A stretch of DNA of 6,178 nucleotides, from assembly GCA_031259655.1 (NCBI GenBank), contig JAIRLF010000108.1, forward strand, positions 1 through 6,178, in the 5' to 3' direction. How positions within the stretch are numbered: position 1 is the first letter of the stretch; each line of letters opens with the position of its first letter. Below the pieces are notes generated by a model that saw nothing but the letters and a program-made list of their open reading frames with translations, ran no database searches and was not told the origin of the DNA. The translations under genes and the position numbers were made by a program. This DNA comes from Prevotellaceae bacterium. GTDB lineage: Bacteria > Bacteroidota > Bacteroidia > Bacteroidales > UBA932. Positions 1 through 5,958 of this stretch are shown here, piece after piece.

Positions 1-182
1 CGCCTCCTCATTAGAACTACGTAGTAGTTCAACCCTTACAGTCCTTACAGGGTTGCTCGAGAGGGTTGGCGACAAAAAGACAAAAAAAGACTGCCCGAAA
101 AAAACCGACTTTGTAAATATCCGGTATTCGTCTTACACGCGCCGGCACGCCTCTTAACTCTTAGTTCTTAACTCTCACGTTC
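1..182. other. Non-coding 3' flank of the receptor gene, with small hairpins and short direct repeats
   Basis: I see no convincing gene here. Seen directly: a perfect hairpin GAACTAC-gta-GTAGTTC (14-30); an adjoining inverted repeat CAACCCT/AGGGTTG (30-36 with 49-55) whose loop holds TTACAG twice; and the 10-mer TCTTAACTCT twice (152-161 and 166-175), 14 bp apart. Read on the minus strand, downstream of the receptor stop, there are T-runs opposite the A-runs at 74-104. A weak 4-bp stem (104-107 with 122-125) precedes one of them. This could serve as a terminator but is too poor to call as one. Confidence 0.5.
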
Positions 183-2891
183 TCAGACTCTGTATATCAG
201 TTTCAAGACACAATAACCCGGTAAAGTCTGATAGATACGTTTTTCGAAATAGTATGACCTGTAAGCGACGGATATTCGTTCTGTTTTATTAAGGTTCAGG
301 ATATTGTTAGCGTTTATTTCAAATTCGAACTTGCTTTTCGTCGGGCAGTAGTGAAAAGTTGCATCCAAAACGGCGACATTCATTTTTGTGTCTTCCGAAT
401 CGTATTTGTGATAGCGTAAGGATGAATTAATAAACCATTGTTCGCTGCCTTTTATTCTGATTTTACCCACAGGCGTAAGAGTGAGCAAGTTCATTGTCCT
501 GTTTGCCAACGAGCTTCTGCTTTGACTCCATAACACCTCGCATCCAAGTTCGCCATTGACAACGCTTTGAGCAAAACTCACAACCGTCAAATTGCTGTTA
601 ATATTGTTTACAGCGATTCTGTTTTCATTACTGTTGACAAAGTTTTTTCCCGATTGTGTATTTGCACTTATATCGAAGTTAACATCAAAAGGCAGGTTTC
701 CCAAACCTTGCCGGAAATGCAGGCGCGACCTGAACATTTCCGTCGAACCGATATATCGCACGACACTTTCGGAATAATCGTAATAAGGAATAACATCAGA
801 GCCGTAGTTATTGTCGGTTTTATCATACGTGAACGTCAGGTTCAATGTTGTACCTTTACTGAAATTCGACAGAGTATATTGAATAGCCGCGCTTCGTTGA
901 GGAGAAAAATAATCTGTTGTCGAACCGTACCCGATACTTTGGTAAGAGACAGCGGCTTTATTTCCGCCCAACTGGTCTATCGGGCGCATTTTCCGTCCGG
1001 TAAAGAACGTTACGGAGAGATGATGCGCTGCGTTGAAATATACCATCGAACGCAAATAAGGATGCAAACTCCATTTTTCGACTTTGACATCCTGTTCTTC
1101 TTTTACCGCTGTACGGTGATAATGTCCTTCGATACCCGCTTCGAAACGGAATATACCCGCTACTTTTGCTATATCCAAGCCTCCATAGGCGTCTAAATTG
1201 TTGTACAGCACATTGTTTACATACTCGTTTTCGGGCGAAAAGCTATAATCGTTCTCTGCGTCGCGTTGAAACAAAAGAGTATTCTTATTTTGGGACGAAT
1301 AGCTTATCCCAAATTGAGGAACAAGATTGATTCCGTATGGTATCGAATAAGAATATTTTGCTTTAGCAAACAGTTCCTGCGAACCGGCGCTGTTGTCCTG
1401 AACGGCGCTGTACAATCCTCCGGATAAAGGCGTTTGCAGGGGCAGTCCGAGAAATTCGGCATCCGAATCCAATTCGAGCGAAAAACGGTTATCGTAGTAC
1501 CGGTAAAATACGTCTACCGACAAAAGCCCGCGACCGGTTCTATACAGAGCCAACAGGTAATTTTTCAAATCAACAGGCGCAAACCGCCGCCTCGACACTA
1601 TCGTATCGAAACTGTGCGCACCAAGTTTGACAATATCGGTGTTGTAGCCCATATTCTGACCACTAAACATCAGCCTGTCGGAGATAAAGAAATTCTCCGA
1701 AGGCTTGTAATCGCCGCTCAAATACATGTTCGTAAACAAAAAACTGTTCTTTTCGTACTTCCTTTTGTTCATTATATCCATGCCGGCGCCGGAACCGTCG
1801 ACAAGCGTTTGCCGGATGAATTCTTCGCCTTTTTGGGTCTGATGATTGCCGATGATATAAGAATTTATCCGGAATTTTTTGTTGGGAACATAACTGAAAT
1901 TTATGGCGCCTGTTTCGCCGGGTTTGCTTTTCACCTCTTCGCTGAACGATTCGCGGGGATAGTCCGTGTTATCAAGCGTAAAAGTACTCGGAATCCTGCT
2001 GTTGCGCGCCAACACCGATGCGCCGCCCTGAAACTGTATATAATCGTAGAGGGTGAACGCCATCTGACCCGTATTTCCGGCGTCGCCGATAAATGCCGTT
2101 CCCAAATCTTTGCCGAACCGGAACAGGTTCGACTTTGCCGAATACTTCGCGTCTATTCCTCCCGCGCCGGCGAGCGTGCCGGTTATCCTGTTTTTGTATT
2201 CTTCCTTAATGCTGATGTTCAAGGCGGAAATGCCCTGCGGCTTCGAATCGCCCAAAATACTAAGGTCGGTATAATTATTTATCAAATCTACCCCGCCGAC
2301 TAACTTGGCGGGCAGATTGCGTGTTGCCATTTGCGACTGATTCAGGAAAAACTCTTTCCCGTCTATCAGCAGATGTTCGACAGGTTTACCCTGAGCGCTC
2401 ACTTTCCCGTTTTCGTCTACTTCGATACCGGGCAATTTCTGCAAAATATCTTTCAACGTCTGTTCGGTACCGTCGGTATATTTGTCTATATTATATGCAA
2501 TCGTATCGCCCTTGACTGTCGCTCCCAGCATCCTGTTTCTGACAACAGCTTTCGGCAATATCTCCGACGAGTTTTCGAGGACGAAATCTATCTGTGAGGT
2601 CTCCGCTGTTACATGCCTGTCCTGTGATTTATATCCAAGGTAACTCGCCCGTATGAAAACGCCTCCGGCTCTGTCGCGGAAACCGACTCGATACTCTCCG
2701 TTTTTATTGGTGTTAGAGTGAGTTACATGCGACGAATCGCTTGCGTCAAATACCACGATGTTTGCATAAACCAGCGCCTCGCCCTGTGCATTGCTGATTG
2801 TACCGGCAATATTTCTGTCCTGTGCATGCATTCCCATGCAAAAACAAAAACATAGCGGAAATAAGAAAATTTTATTAAATATATAATGCAT
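183..2891 (-). CDS. TonB-dependent-receptor-like outer-membrane beta-barrel protein with N-terminal carboxypeptidase-regulatory-like domain
   Basis: Probable outer-membrane transporter or receptor of the Bacteroidetes type, 902 aa. Domains in order: a signal peptide (about 1-24, hydrophobic run FLFPLCFCFCMG, likely cleavage near MHAQ); a carboxypeptidase-regulatory-like beta-sandwich (about 27-107, with the typical GEALVYANIVV and NGEYRV stretches); a plug-like domain (about 110-230) with GDTIAYN at 128-134, ILQKLPGIEVDENGKV at 149-164 and LLIDGKEFF at 174-182; then a long region rich in alternating aromatic and polar residues (about 232-902), typical of a beta-barrel. The LPGIEVDENG/LLIDGK plug signature is characteristic of the 'outer membrane beta-barrel' receptors that lack a SusD partner. 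The ATG is followed directly by the signal peptide and preceded by an A/T-rich stretch with no Shine-Dalgarno, as is usual in this phylum. It lies 206 bp downstream of the GLPGLI gene on the same strand. I see no obvious TonB box. The substrate is unknown. The reading frame is intact, with a TGA stop. Confidence 0.9.
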   Translation of the reverse strand: MHYIFNKIFLFPLCFCFCMGMHAQDRNIAGTISNAQGEALVYANIVVFDASDSSHVTHSNTNKNGEYRVGFRDRAGGVFIRASYLGYKSQDRHVTAETSQIDFVLENSSEILPKAVVRNRMLGATVKGDTIAYNIDKYTDGTEQTLKDILQKLPGIEVDENGKVSAQGKPVEHLLIDGKEFFLNQSQMATRNLPAKLVGGVDLINNYTDLSILGDSKPQGISALNISIKEEYKNRITGTLAGAGGIDAKYSAKSNLFRFGKDLGTAFIGDAGNTGQMAFTLYDYIQFQGGASVLARNSRIPSTFTLDNTDYPRESFSEEVKSKPGETGAINFSYVPNKKFRINSYIIGNHQTQKGEEFIRQTLVDGSGAGMDIMNKRKYEKNSFLFTNMYLSGDYKPSENFFISDRLMFSGQNMGYNTDIVKLGAHSFDTIVSRRRFAPVDLKNYLLALYRTGRGLLSVDVFYRYYDNRFSLELDSDAEFLGLPLQTPLSGGLYSAVQDNSAGSQELFAKAKYSYSIPYGINLVPQFGISYSSQNKNTLLFQRDAENDYSFSPENEYVNNVLYNNLDAYGGLDIAKVAGIFRFEAGIEGHYHRTAVKEEQDVKVEKWSLHPYLRSMVYFNAAHHLSVTFFTGRKMRPIDQLGGNKAAVSYQSIGYGSTTDYFSPQRSAAIQYTLSNFSKGTTLNLTFTYDKTDNNYGSDVIPYYDYSESVVRYIGSTEMFRSRLHFRQGLGNLPFDVNFDISANTQSGKNFVNSNENRIAVNNINSNLTVVSFAQSVVNGELGCEVLWSQSRSSLANRTMNLLTLTPVGKIRIKGSEQWFINSSLRYHKYDSEDTKMNVAVLDATFHYCPTKSKFEFEINANNILNLNKTERISVAYRSYYFEKRIYQTLPGYCVLKLIYRV

Positions 2892-2921
2892 ATTTTTTTG
2901 GCTTATTTTACCTGTTTTTAC

Positions 2922-3086
2922 TTAAGAAGTAAGAGTCCCCAACGTAGAGGCATATAACATAACATCCACTTGTGGAAGGCGAATTTTTTGTTTTGTTGAG
3001 ATTTATGACTGCACACTCCCAACCCCGCAGAGGAGTTGTCCGGAGTTCATGCCTCATCATTTTCTTAGGGGACTCTTTGTTCTTAA
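2922..3086. repeat. MITE-like inverted-repeat element between the GLPGLI and receptor genes
   Basis: A 19-bp terminal inverted repeat with two mismatches brackets this stretch: 2922-2940 against 3068-3086. It contains a perfect 10-bp core, AAGAGTCCCC (2931-2940) against GGGGACTCTT (3068-3077), and an outer TTAAGAA/TTCTTAA. A further GAGGCAT (2947-2953) and ATGCCTC (3049-3055) extend the symmetry, with unequal spacing (6 and 12 bp). An inner imperfect hairpin lies at 3015-3046 (ACTCC+CAAC against GTTG+GGAGT, with a 3-nt bulge). No ORF of useful length lies inside and no clear target-site duplication is visible. It fills nearly all of the 206-bp gap: it ends 11 bp from the GLPGLI stop codon and begins about 30 bp upstream of the receptor ATG. 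It could therefore affect read-through into the receptor gene. It may be a non-autonomous element or a long transcribed stem. The inverted symmetry is certain; its nature is inferred. Confidence 0.6.
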
Positions 3087-3097
3087 CTCCAAGGGGT

Positions 3098-3916
3098 TTA
3101 TCTTTGTATTACAATGACTTTACCGCCTTGTTGCTTTACATTTTCACGATTTTTGGCGTTATATCCCGCTAAGATAGCAAGAAATTCCTCCGAATTAACC
3201 TTTTCGCCTTCTTCGAGTTTTTGTATTTCCGTTTCAAGCGGTTCTATTGAAATTCCGTTATATACACGCACCCCGTCATTTACTTCCAATTTCAGGATTA
3301 ATCCGGGCAACCCGCTATATATGTCGGGACCCGCATCTATCGGGATGTCCGGACAATACCATGCAACTATATTTTGCGGTTTAGTCTCAATATTCCCGAT
3401 TTTTTTCGCTTCTCCAAATGTTGATGTTGCTTTAATACAAGTGTATCCAAGTATGGTTGCCTGTTCCGAACTTATCTCCCATTTTCTGCTTTGTCGTGGC
3501 AAAGGCGATTCTAGGAGATATGTTTTGTCGCCAACATCCATTTGAGTAACAATTATACTGTCTATATAATCTTTATATATCGCCGAAGTTCCATAAACCT
3601 GACGAACCGGACGTATTGTCGCCGCTGTCTGTTCGTTACCAAGCGAAACAGGCTCTTCTTTTTTCGGTTGAACCTTTCTTGCATAAAGAGATACTCCTTT
3701 ATTTACAAGCAACTCCGATGTATAAACAGTTGGCGACTTTGCCTTATTTTCCAAAAAGGCGCGTACTTCGGGATTTTCGACAGATTCAAAATCCTTGCTG
3801 ACGTCTCTTCCTTTTGATATATTAGAGACATCTTCATAGACAACTCTTAATCCCTGAGCCGAAAGGCATTGCAATGATAATATTGATACAAGTAAAATTA
3901 AATATATTCTTTTCAT
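3098..3916 (-). CDS. GLPGLI family exported protein
   Basis: A 272-aa member of the GLPGLI family (first described from Porphyromonas gingivalis; TIGR01200-type). A signal peptide is clear at 1-20 (MKRIYLILLVSILSLQCLSA, then QG), so the protein is exported. The family core is easy to see: W146-E-I, then GYTCIKA (157-163), AWYCP (185-189), IPIDAGP (191-197) and YSGLPGLILKL (200-210), with the name-giving GLPGLI at 202-207. After this comes a basic and acidic C-terminal tail. The length is normal for the family. The biochemical role is not established; members are usually secreted or envelope proteins found only in Bacteroidetes. The ATG follows an AT-rich leader without Shine-Dalgarno. Its co-directional neighbour downstream is a TonB-receptor-like gene. 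This pairing suggests shared envelope function, but the 206-bp repeat-filled gap makes a single tight transcript uncertain. The stop is TAA at 3098-3100. I could not identify a convincing TAnnTTTG promoter box upstream. Confidence 0.92.
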   Translation of the reverse strand: MKRIYLILLVSILSLQCLSAQGLRVVYEDVSNISKGRDVSKDFESVENPEVRAFLENKAKSPTVYTSELLVNKGVSLYARKVQPKKEEPVSLGNEQTAATIRPVRQVYGTSAIYKDYIDSIIVTQMDVGDKTYLLESPLPRQSRKWEISSEQATILGYTCIKATSTFGEAKKIGNIETKPQNIVAWYCPDIPIDAGPDIYSGLPGLILKLEVNDGVRVYNGISIEPLETEIQKLEEGEKVNSEEFLAILAGYNAKNRENVKQQGGKVIVIQR

Positions 3917-4024
3917 GTTTCTATAAATTAAATGAATTAAAATTCGTTCGGATAAAATAGGTATTCCAATGATTTAAATTAAATTCGGTTATAAGGTTCG
4001 GTTCGCTTAAAACAAACATTGCCC

Positions 4025-4078
4025 GTGGAGGACTTGCGAAGATAGAGGGATTGTTATTCATCGCATGAAAGTCTCCGC
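4025..4078. repeat. Imperfect long-loop inverted repeat upstream of the GLPGLI gene
   Basis: The arms GGAGGACTT (4027-4035) and AAGTCTCC (4069-4076) pair over 8 bp with one bulged G. A further G-C and a G-T pair extend the stem outward to 4025 and 4078. The loop is 33 nt. In the minus-strand transcript this would sit about 110-160 nt upstream of the GLPGLI start codon, so it could be a leader structure. It may equally be chance; no regulatory family is recognised. Confidence 0.3.
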
Positions 4079-4138
4079 TCTACATACGATTATTCTATAG
4101 TCTTATAATCATAGTTCGTATAAAAATCGACAAGGAAA

Positions 4139-4161
4139 ACATGAGACCGAAGTCTCCATGT
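4139..4161 (-). terminator. Hairpin with C(UUCG)G tetraloop, probable intrinsic terminator
   Basis: Nine base pairs with a single bulged nucleotide (4157). On the minus strand GAGAC and GTCTC close on a TTCG loop, giving the very stable C(UUCG)G tetraloop in RNA. The outer ACAT/ATGT pairs continue the stem. On the minus strand the stem is followed by a short T-run (TTTT, 4136-4139, partly in the stem) and then a T-rich stretch. On the plus strand it is followed by TGTTTCTTTGTTTC, so it might work in both directions. It lies about 130 bp downstream of the transposase stop, outside the predicted IS end. It more likely ended a host transcript that existed before the insertion, or insulates the GLPGLI gene from the element. 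Confidence 0.5.
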
Positions 4162-4239
4162 GTTTCTTTGTTTCATTAGTATGTATATTACAAACAACAA
4201 TTTTAAATTCGACAATAAAGCATGGGATACTCAAACTCT

Positions 4240-4267
4240 CTCCTATGTAACTAACTTGTATCATATT
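4240..4267 (-). repeat. Direct-repeat copy at the right end of the IS110 element
   Basis: Matches 5952-5979 at 24 of 28 positions in the same orientation. The most conserved part, read on the minus strand, is TGATACAA and AGTTACATA. Under the IS110 model this copy is the left-donor side, inside the element's right end. The copy at 5952-5979 would be the left half of the target, in host DNA. Confidence 0.6.
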
Positions 4268-4291
4268 TAAGCACAGGCATTCCCGTCCTCC

Positions 4292-5677
4292 TTAAGCAGT
4301 AGATTTAAGTTTTTCGAGATATTTCTCCAATTTTTTGATTTTTATTTCCTTATATTTGTTTTGGAAATTAATTAAATCTTGCGGGTTATATTTTAGTTTG
4401 GAAGTCATCATATTATAATAAATAACAGCAAGTTTTCGAGCAGAAGCAACGATAGCAACCGCGGCGCCATGTTTAGCACATATCCGTCTATAGAAATCAC
4501 CTAAAGGACCTTTATTATTACGCAAACTCATCGCCGCCATTCGGAATACTTGCCCAACATACTGTTTCTTTTTTGGGACATGGCAACTGATGATTTTACC
4601 GCTGGATATTTTTGTGTTCGGCGCCAGTCCTGCCCATGAAGTAAAATGTTTTGCGTTTTTCCAGCAACTCATGTCCGTTCCGATTTCCGAATATATTGTT
4701 AATATACTCATAGCGCTCAATCCGGACACTTCTGTTATGTCCACTCCATTCAGTTCTTCCAGATAAACGCTTACATTGTCTGATACAGCATTTTTTTTTC
4801 GCATTTTCGGTTGTGGTAGCTGTGTTTTCAATTTTCCCAATTCCGGCATCACGCCATTATGTTTTTTTTTAACCGCTTCCTGTAAAAGTTGTTCCATTTC
4901 ATTGTCGCATTCCGCAATCATTTCATTGTGATATTTATATAATTTATAACACTGTTCCAATTCAAACAAATGTTCCTTGCGCCAAAAACAGTCTAATGAT
5001 TTGACGATTTCTTCACGTGAGGCTTTGATTCGGGGATCACACAGATTCGCCAGTTTTTCCGGATCCCGTTCTCCATTAATTATAGCCGTGATGATTGCCT
5101 GACCGCTTTTCCCGTCTATGTCGCTGATAACCGTATGTAGTTTGATGTTCATCTGCTCCAATGCTTTCTGCATCCGGTTTAGATAAGTGCTACGGGTTTC
5201 TATCAGACTGTGTCTATGACGAACGGTGCTGCGGAGTGTTCGTGTCTGTTCATCCGGTTGAAAACTCGCTGACAACAGTCCACACCTGTGTAATTTCTGC
5301 AACCATTCCGCATCCTCTTCGTCGTCCTTACGTCCCGTTACGTTTTTGACGTGTTTGGAGTTTACTAAATATACCTCAAAACCTTCTTCCTGTAACAGCA
5401 GAAACAGCGGTATCCAGTATACTCCCGTACTTTCCATTGCTACACTTTCGATTTTGTGCTCTTTCAGTCGCTTGGACAGAGAACGCAAATCTCCGGTGTA
5501 ACAATCAAATTCCTCTACGACAATTTCCGTTTCACTTATCGGATAGGCCACCATCATGCCGCCATTGTCGGAAACATCTATGCCCGCTACATTCGGGCGT
5601 AGAATCTCAAATTGTGTGATCTTTTTCTTCCTGTTTGTCGCTTTTTGTTTTTTGCTTTTTTTGCTAACTTTACCCAT
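4292..5677 (-). CDS. IS110-family DEDD transposase (bridge-RNA-type recombinase)
   Basis: 461 aa and intact. The N-terminal RuvC-like DEDD domain (Pfam DEDD_Tnp_IS110 type) begins after a very basic extension (1-20, MGKVSKKSKKQKATNRKKKI). Likely catalytic acidic residues are D34 in AGIDVS, E82 in AMESTGVYW, and D119 and D122 in GRKDDEEDAEWL. The middle (about 145-300) is charged and helical, fitting the coiled-coil linker. The C-terminal Transposase_20-type domain (about 305-430) shows GVDITEVSGLSAMSILTIYSEIG (311-333; written here only as its start GVDITEV and end YSEIG where quoted elsewhere), SWAGLAP (347-353) and KISSGK (356-361). S358 or S359 is the candidate for the nucleophilic serine described in IS621. 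It would carry out guide-RNA-directed strand exchange on circular element DNA. It is longer than typical 300-420-aa members. The ATG lies in an A/T-rich context with no Shine-Dalgarno, as in the neighbouring genes. Stop is TAA. Confidence 0.95.
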   Translation of the reverse strand: MGKVSKKSKKQKATNRKKKITQFEILRPNVAGIDVSDNGGMMVAYPISETEIVVEEFDCYTGDLRSLSKRLKEHKIESVAMESTGVYWIPLFLLLQEEGFEVYLVNSKHVKNVTGRKDDEEDAEWLQKLHRCGLLSASFQPDEQTRTLRSTVRHRHSLIETRSTYLNRMQKALEQMNIKLHTVISDIDGKSGQAIITAIINGERDPEKLANLCDPRIKASREEIVKSLDCFWRKEHLFELEQCYKLYKYHNEMIAECDNEMEQLLQEAVKKKHNGVMPELGKLKTQLPQPKMRKKNAVSDNVSVYLEELNGVDITEVSGLSAMSILTIYSEIGTDMSCWKNAKHFTSWAGLAPNTKISSGKIISCHVPKKKQYVGQVFRMAAMSLRNNKGPLGDFYRRICAKHGAAVAIVASARKLAVIYYNMMTSKLKYNPQDLINFQNKYKEIKIKKLEKYLEKLKSTA

Positions 5678-5699
5678 AATTTTAATAATTTAAAGTTTT

Positions 5700-5869
5700 T
5701 GTATTAATTAATTATTTTTTTTTAAAAAGTCCTATGCGATAAACTGTCTAATGTTTTATATTCTCCTATACGGTATCCTTCTACCAATTTGAACTTCATT
5801 GACCGTTTTGAACCAGACTCTTATCGGATATAGAATATCACTGAGTTTTCGGCTTCTTTCGCACGAACT
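5700..5869 (-). ncRNA. Candidate IS110 bridge (seek) RNA
   Basis: Inferred from position and from structure traced by eye. It lies between the element's left end and the transposase start, and begins just after a good Bacteroidetes -7 box at 5876-5883. Its length of about 170 nt is close to known bridge RNAs. Read on the minus strand, it starts with a small hairpin (TTCG/CGAA, 5858-5867). It then forms a candidate loop domain closed by two stems: 5832-5838 with 5758-5764 (7 bp) and 5826-5830 with 5774-5778 (5 bp). The enclosed 47 nt (5779-5825) carry ATAAGAGTC directly after the stem, identical to the DNA at the left junction. On the other side is a UUCAAAUU stretch able to pair, with two G-U pairs, to the flank beyond the right end. 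The 3' part carries CATAGGA (5730-5736), identical to the right end. Both transcript ends are estimates. Confidence 0.5.
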
Positions 5870-5875
5870 TTTTTG

Positions 5876-5883
5876 CAAATTTA
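5876..5883 (-). promoter_or_regulatory. Bacteroidetes -7 promoter box, candidate promoter of the IS110 guide RNA
   Basis: On the minus strand the sequence reads TAAATTTG, an exact match to the phylum's TAnnTTTG consensus. It would start RNA near 5869-5871, just before the 5' hairpin of the candidate bridge RNA. The -33 element is poor: a TTG lies upstream but about 25 bp away rather than the usual 19-21. In IS110 elements a stronger promoter often forms when the ends join in the circle, so a weak linear promoter would not be surprising. Confidence 0.35.
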
Positions 5884-5933
5884 TTCCTTTTTTTTGAATT
5901 CATTGTCACAACTGTTACTCTTTTTCGGGCTGC

Positions 5934-5958
5934 GCCTCTGGTGTTGGGGGACTCTTAT
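5934..5958 (+). repeat. Third copy of the GGGGACTCTT repeat at the IS110 left end
   Basis: It reads GCCTCTggtgTTGGGGGACTCTTAT. It closely matches the reverse complement of 2930-2951, which is GCCTCTacgTTGGGGACTCTTA, and more loosely the right arm of the intergenic inverted-repeat element (3051-3077). It straddles the predicted left junction of the IS110 element. Either the IS inserted in or beside a copy of this repeat, or the repeat belongs to the IS end and the other copies are relics. Confidence 0.6.

Larger units (their letters stand above)
3917..4239. other. Host intergenic region between the GLPGLI gene and the IS110 element
   Basis: About 320 bp, AT-rich and without a convincing gene. 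It should carry the promoter and leader of the GLPGLI gene, but I see no good TAnnTTTG box on the minus strand. Structures visible: an imperfect stem with arms GGAG+ACTT (4027-4035, one bulged G) and AAGT+CTCC (4069-4076), extendable to 4025-4078 with a 33-nt loop; a 6-bp inverted repeat GATTAT/ATAATC (4088-4093 with 4105-4110); and a strong hairpin at 4139-4161, listed separately. AAGTCTCC occurs twice, in the first stem and in the strong hairpin. Confidence 0.5.
4240..5953 (-). mobile_element. IS110-family insertion sequence, about 1.7 kb
   Basis: The element is defined by an intact DEDD transposase with long non-coding DNA upstream (about 275 bp) and short non-coding DNA downstream (about 50 bp). 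This is the layout of the IS110 group, whose guide RNA lies upstream of the recombinase gene; the IS1111 group keeps it downstream. The ends are inferred: an imperfect 28-bp direct repeat (24 of 28 identical) occurs at 4240-4267 and 5952-5979, so one unit is about 1712 bp. IS110 elements insert at a 2-bp core without a longer target duplication. I place the cores at the GAG/AGAG tracts near 5952-5954 and 4236-4243, and the exact base is ambiguous. No terminal inverted repeats are seen, as expected for the family. The left end of the element (upstream of the transposase) is at the high-coordinate side. Confidence 0.75.

Noticed and set aside
104..125. Possible terminator after the receptor gene (ACCG/CGGT stem before a T-run on the minus strand)
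   Set aside because: Only 4 bp of stem with a 14-nt loop; too weak to call.
567..2597. Plus-strand open frames of up to 289 aa within the receptor gene
   Set aside because: They run antisense to a well-supported receptor gene, and their translations are rich in Arg, Ile, Val and Cys without recognisable domains. They are shadows of its codon usage.
183..2891. SusC-type receptor of a polysaccharide utilisation locus
   Set aside because: No SusD-like lipoprotein or glycosidase gene is adjacent, and the plug motifs fit the other outer-membrane barrel class better.
3114..3817. Plus-strand open frames opposite the GLPGLI gene
   Set aside because: The minus-strand frame has a signal peptide and the family motif. 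The opposite frames have no motifs or sensible starts.
3946..3975. Promoter for the GLPGLI gene around TACCTATTTTATC on the minus strand
   Set aside because: It departs from TAnnTTTG at the key positions, so I do not list it.
5161..5619. Short plus-strand frames opposite the transposase
   Set aside because: They lie antisense to conserved DEDD motifs of the transposase and look like shadows.
5826..5839. Local hairpin GATAT-tct-ATATC in the candidate guide RNA
   Set aside because: It competes with the longer-range 7-bp plus 5-bp stems. I preferred the long-range pairing because it encloses both guide-like matches, but the local hairpin cannot be ruled out without folding.
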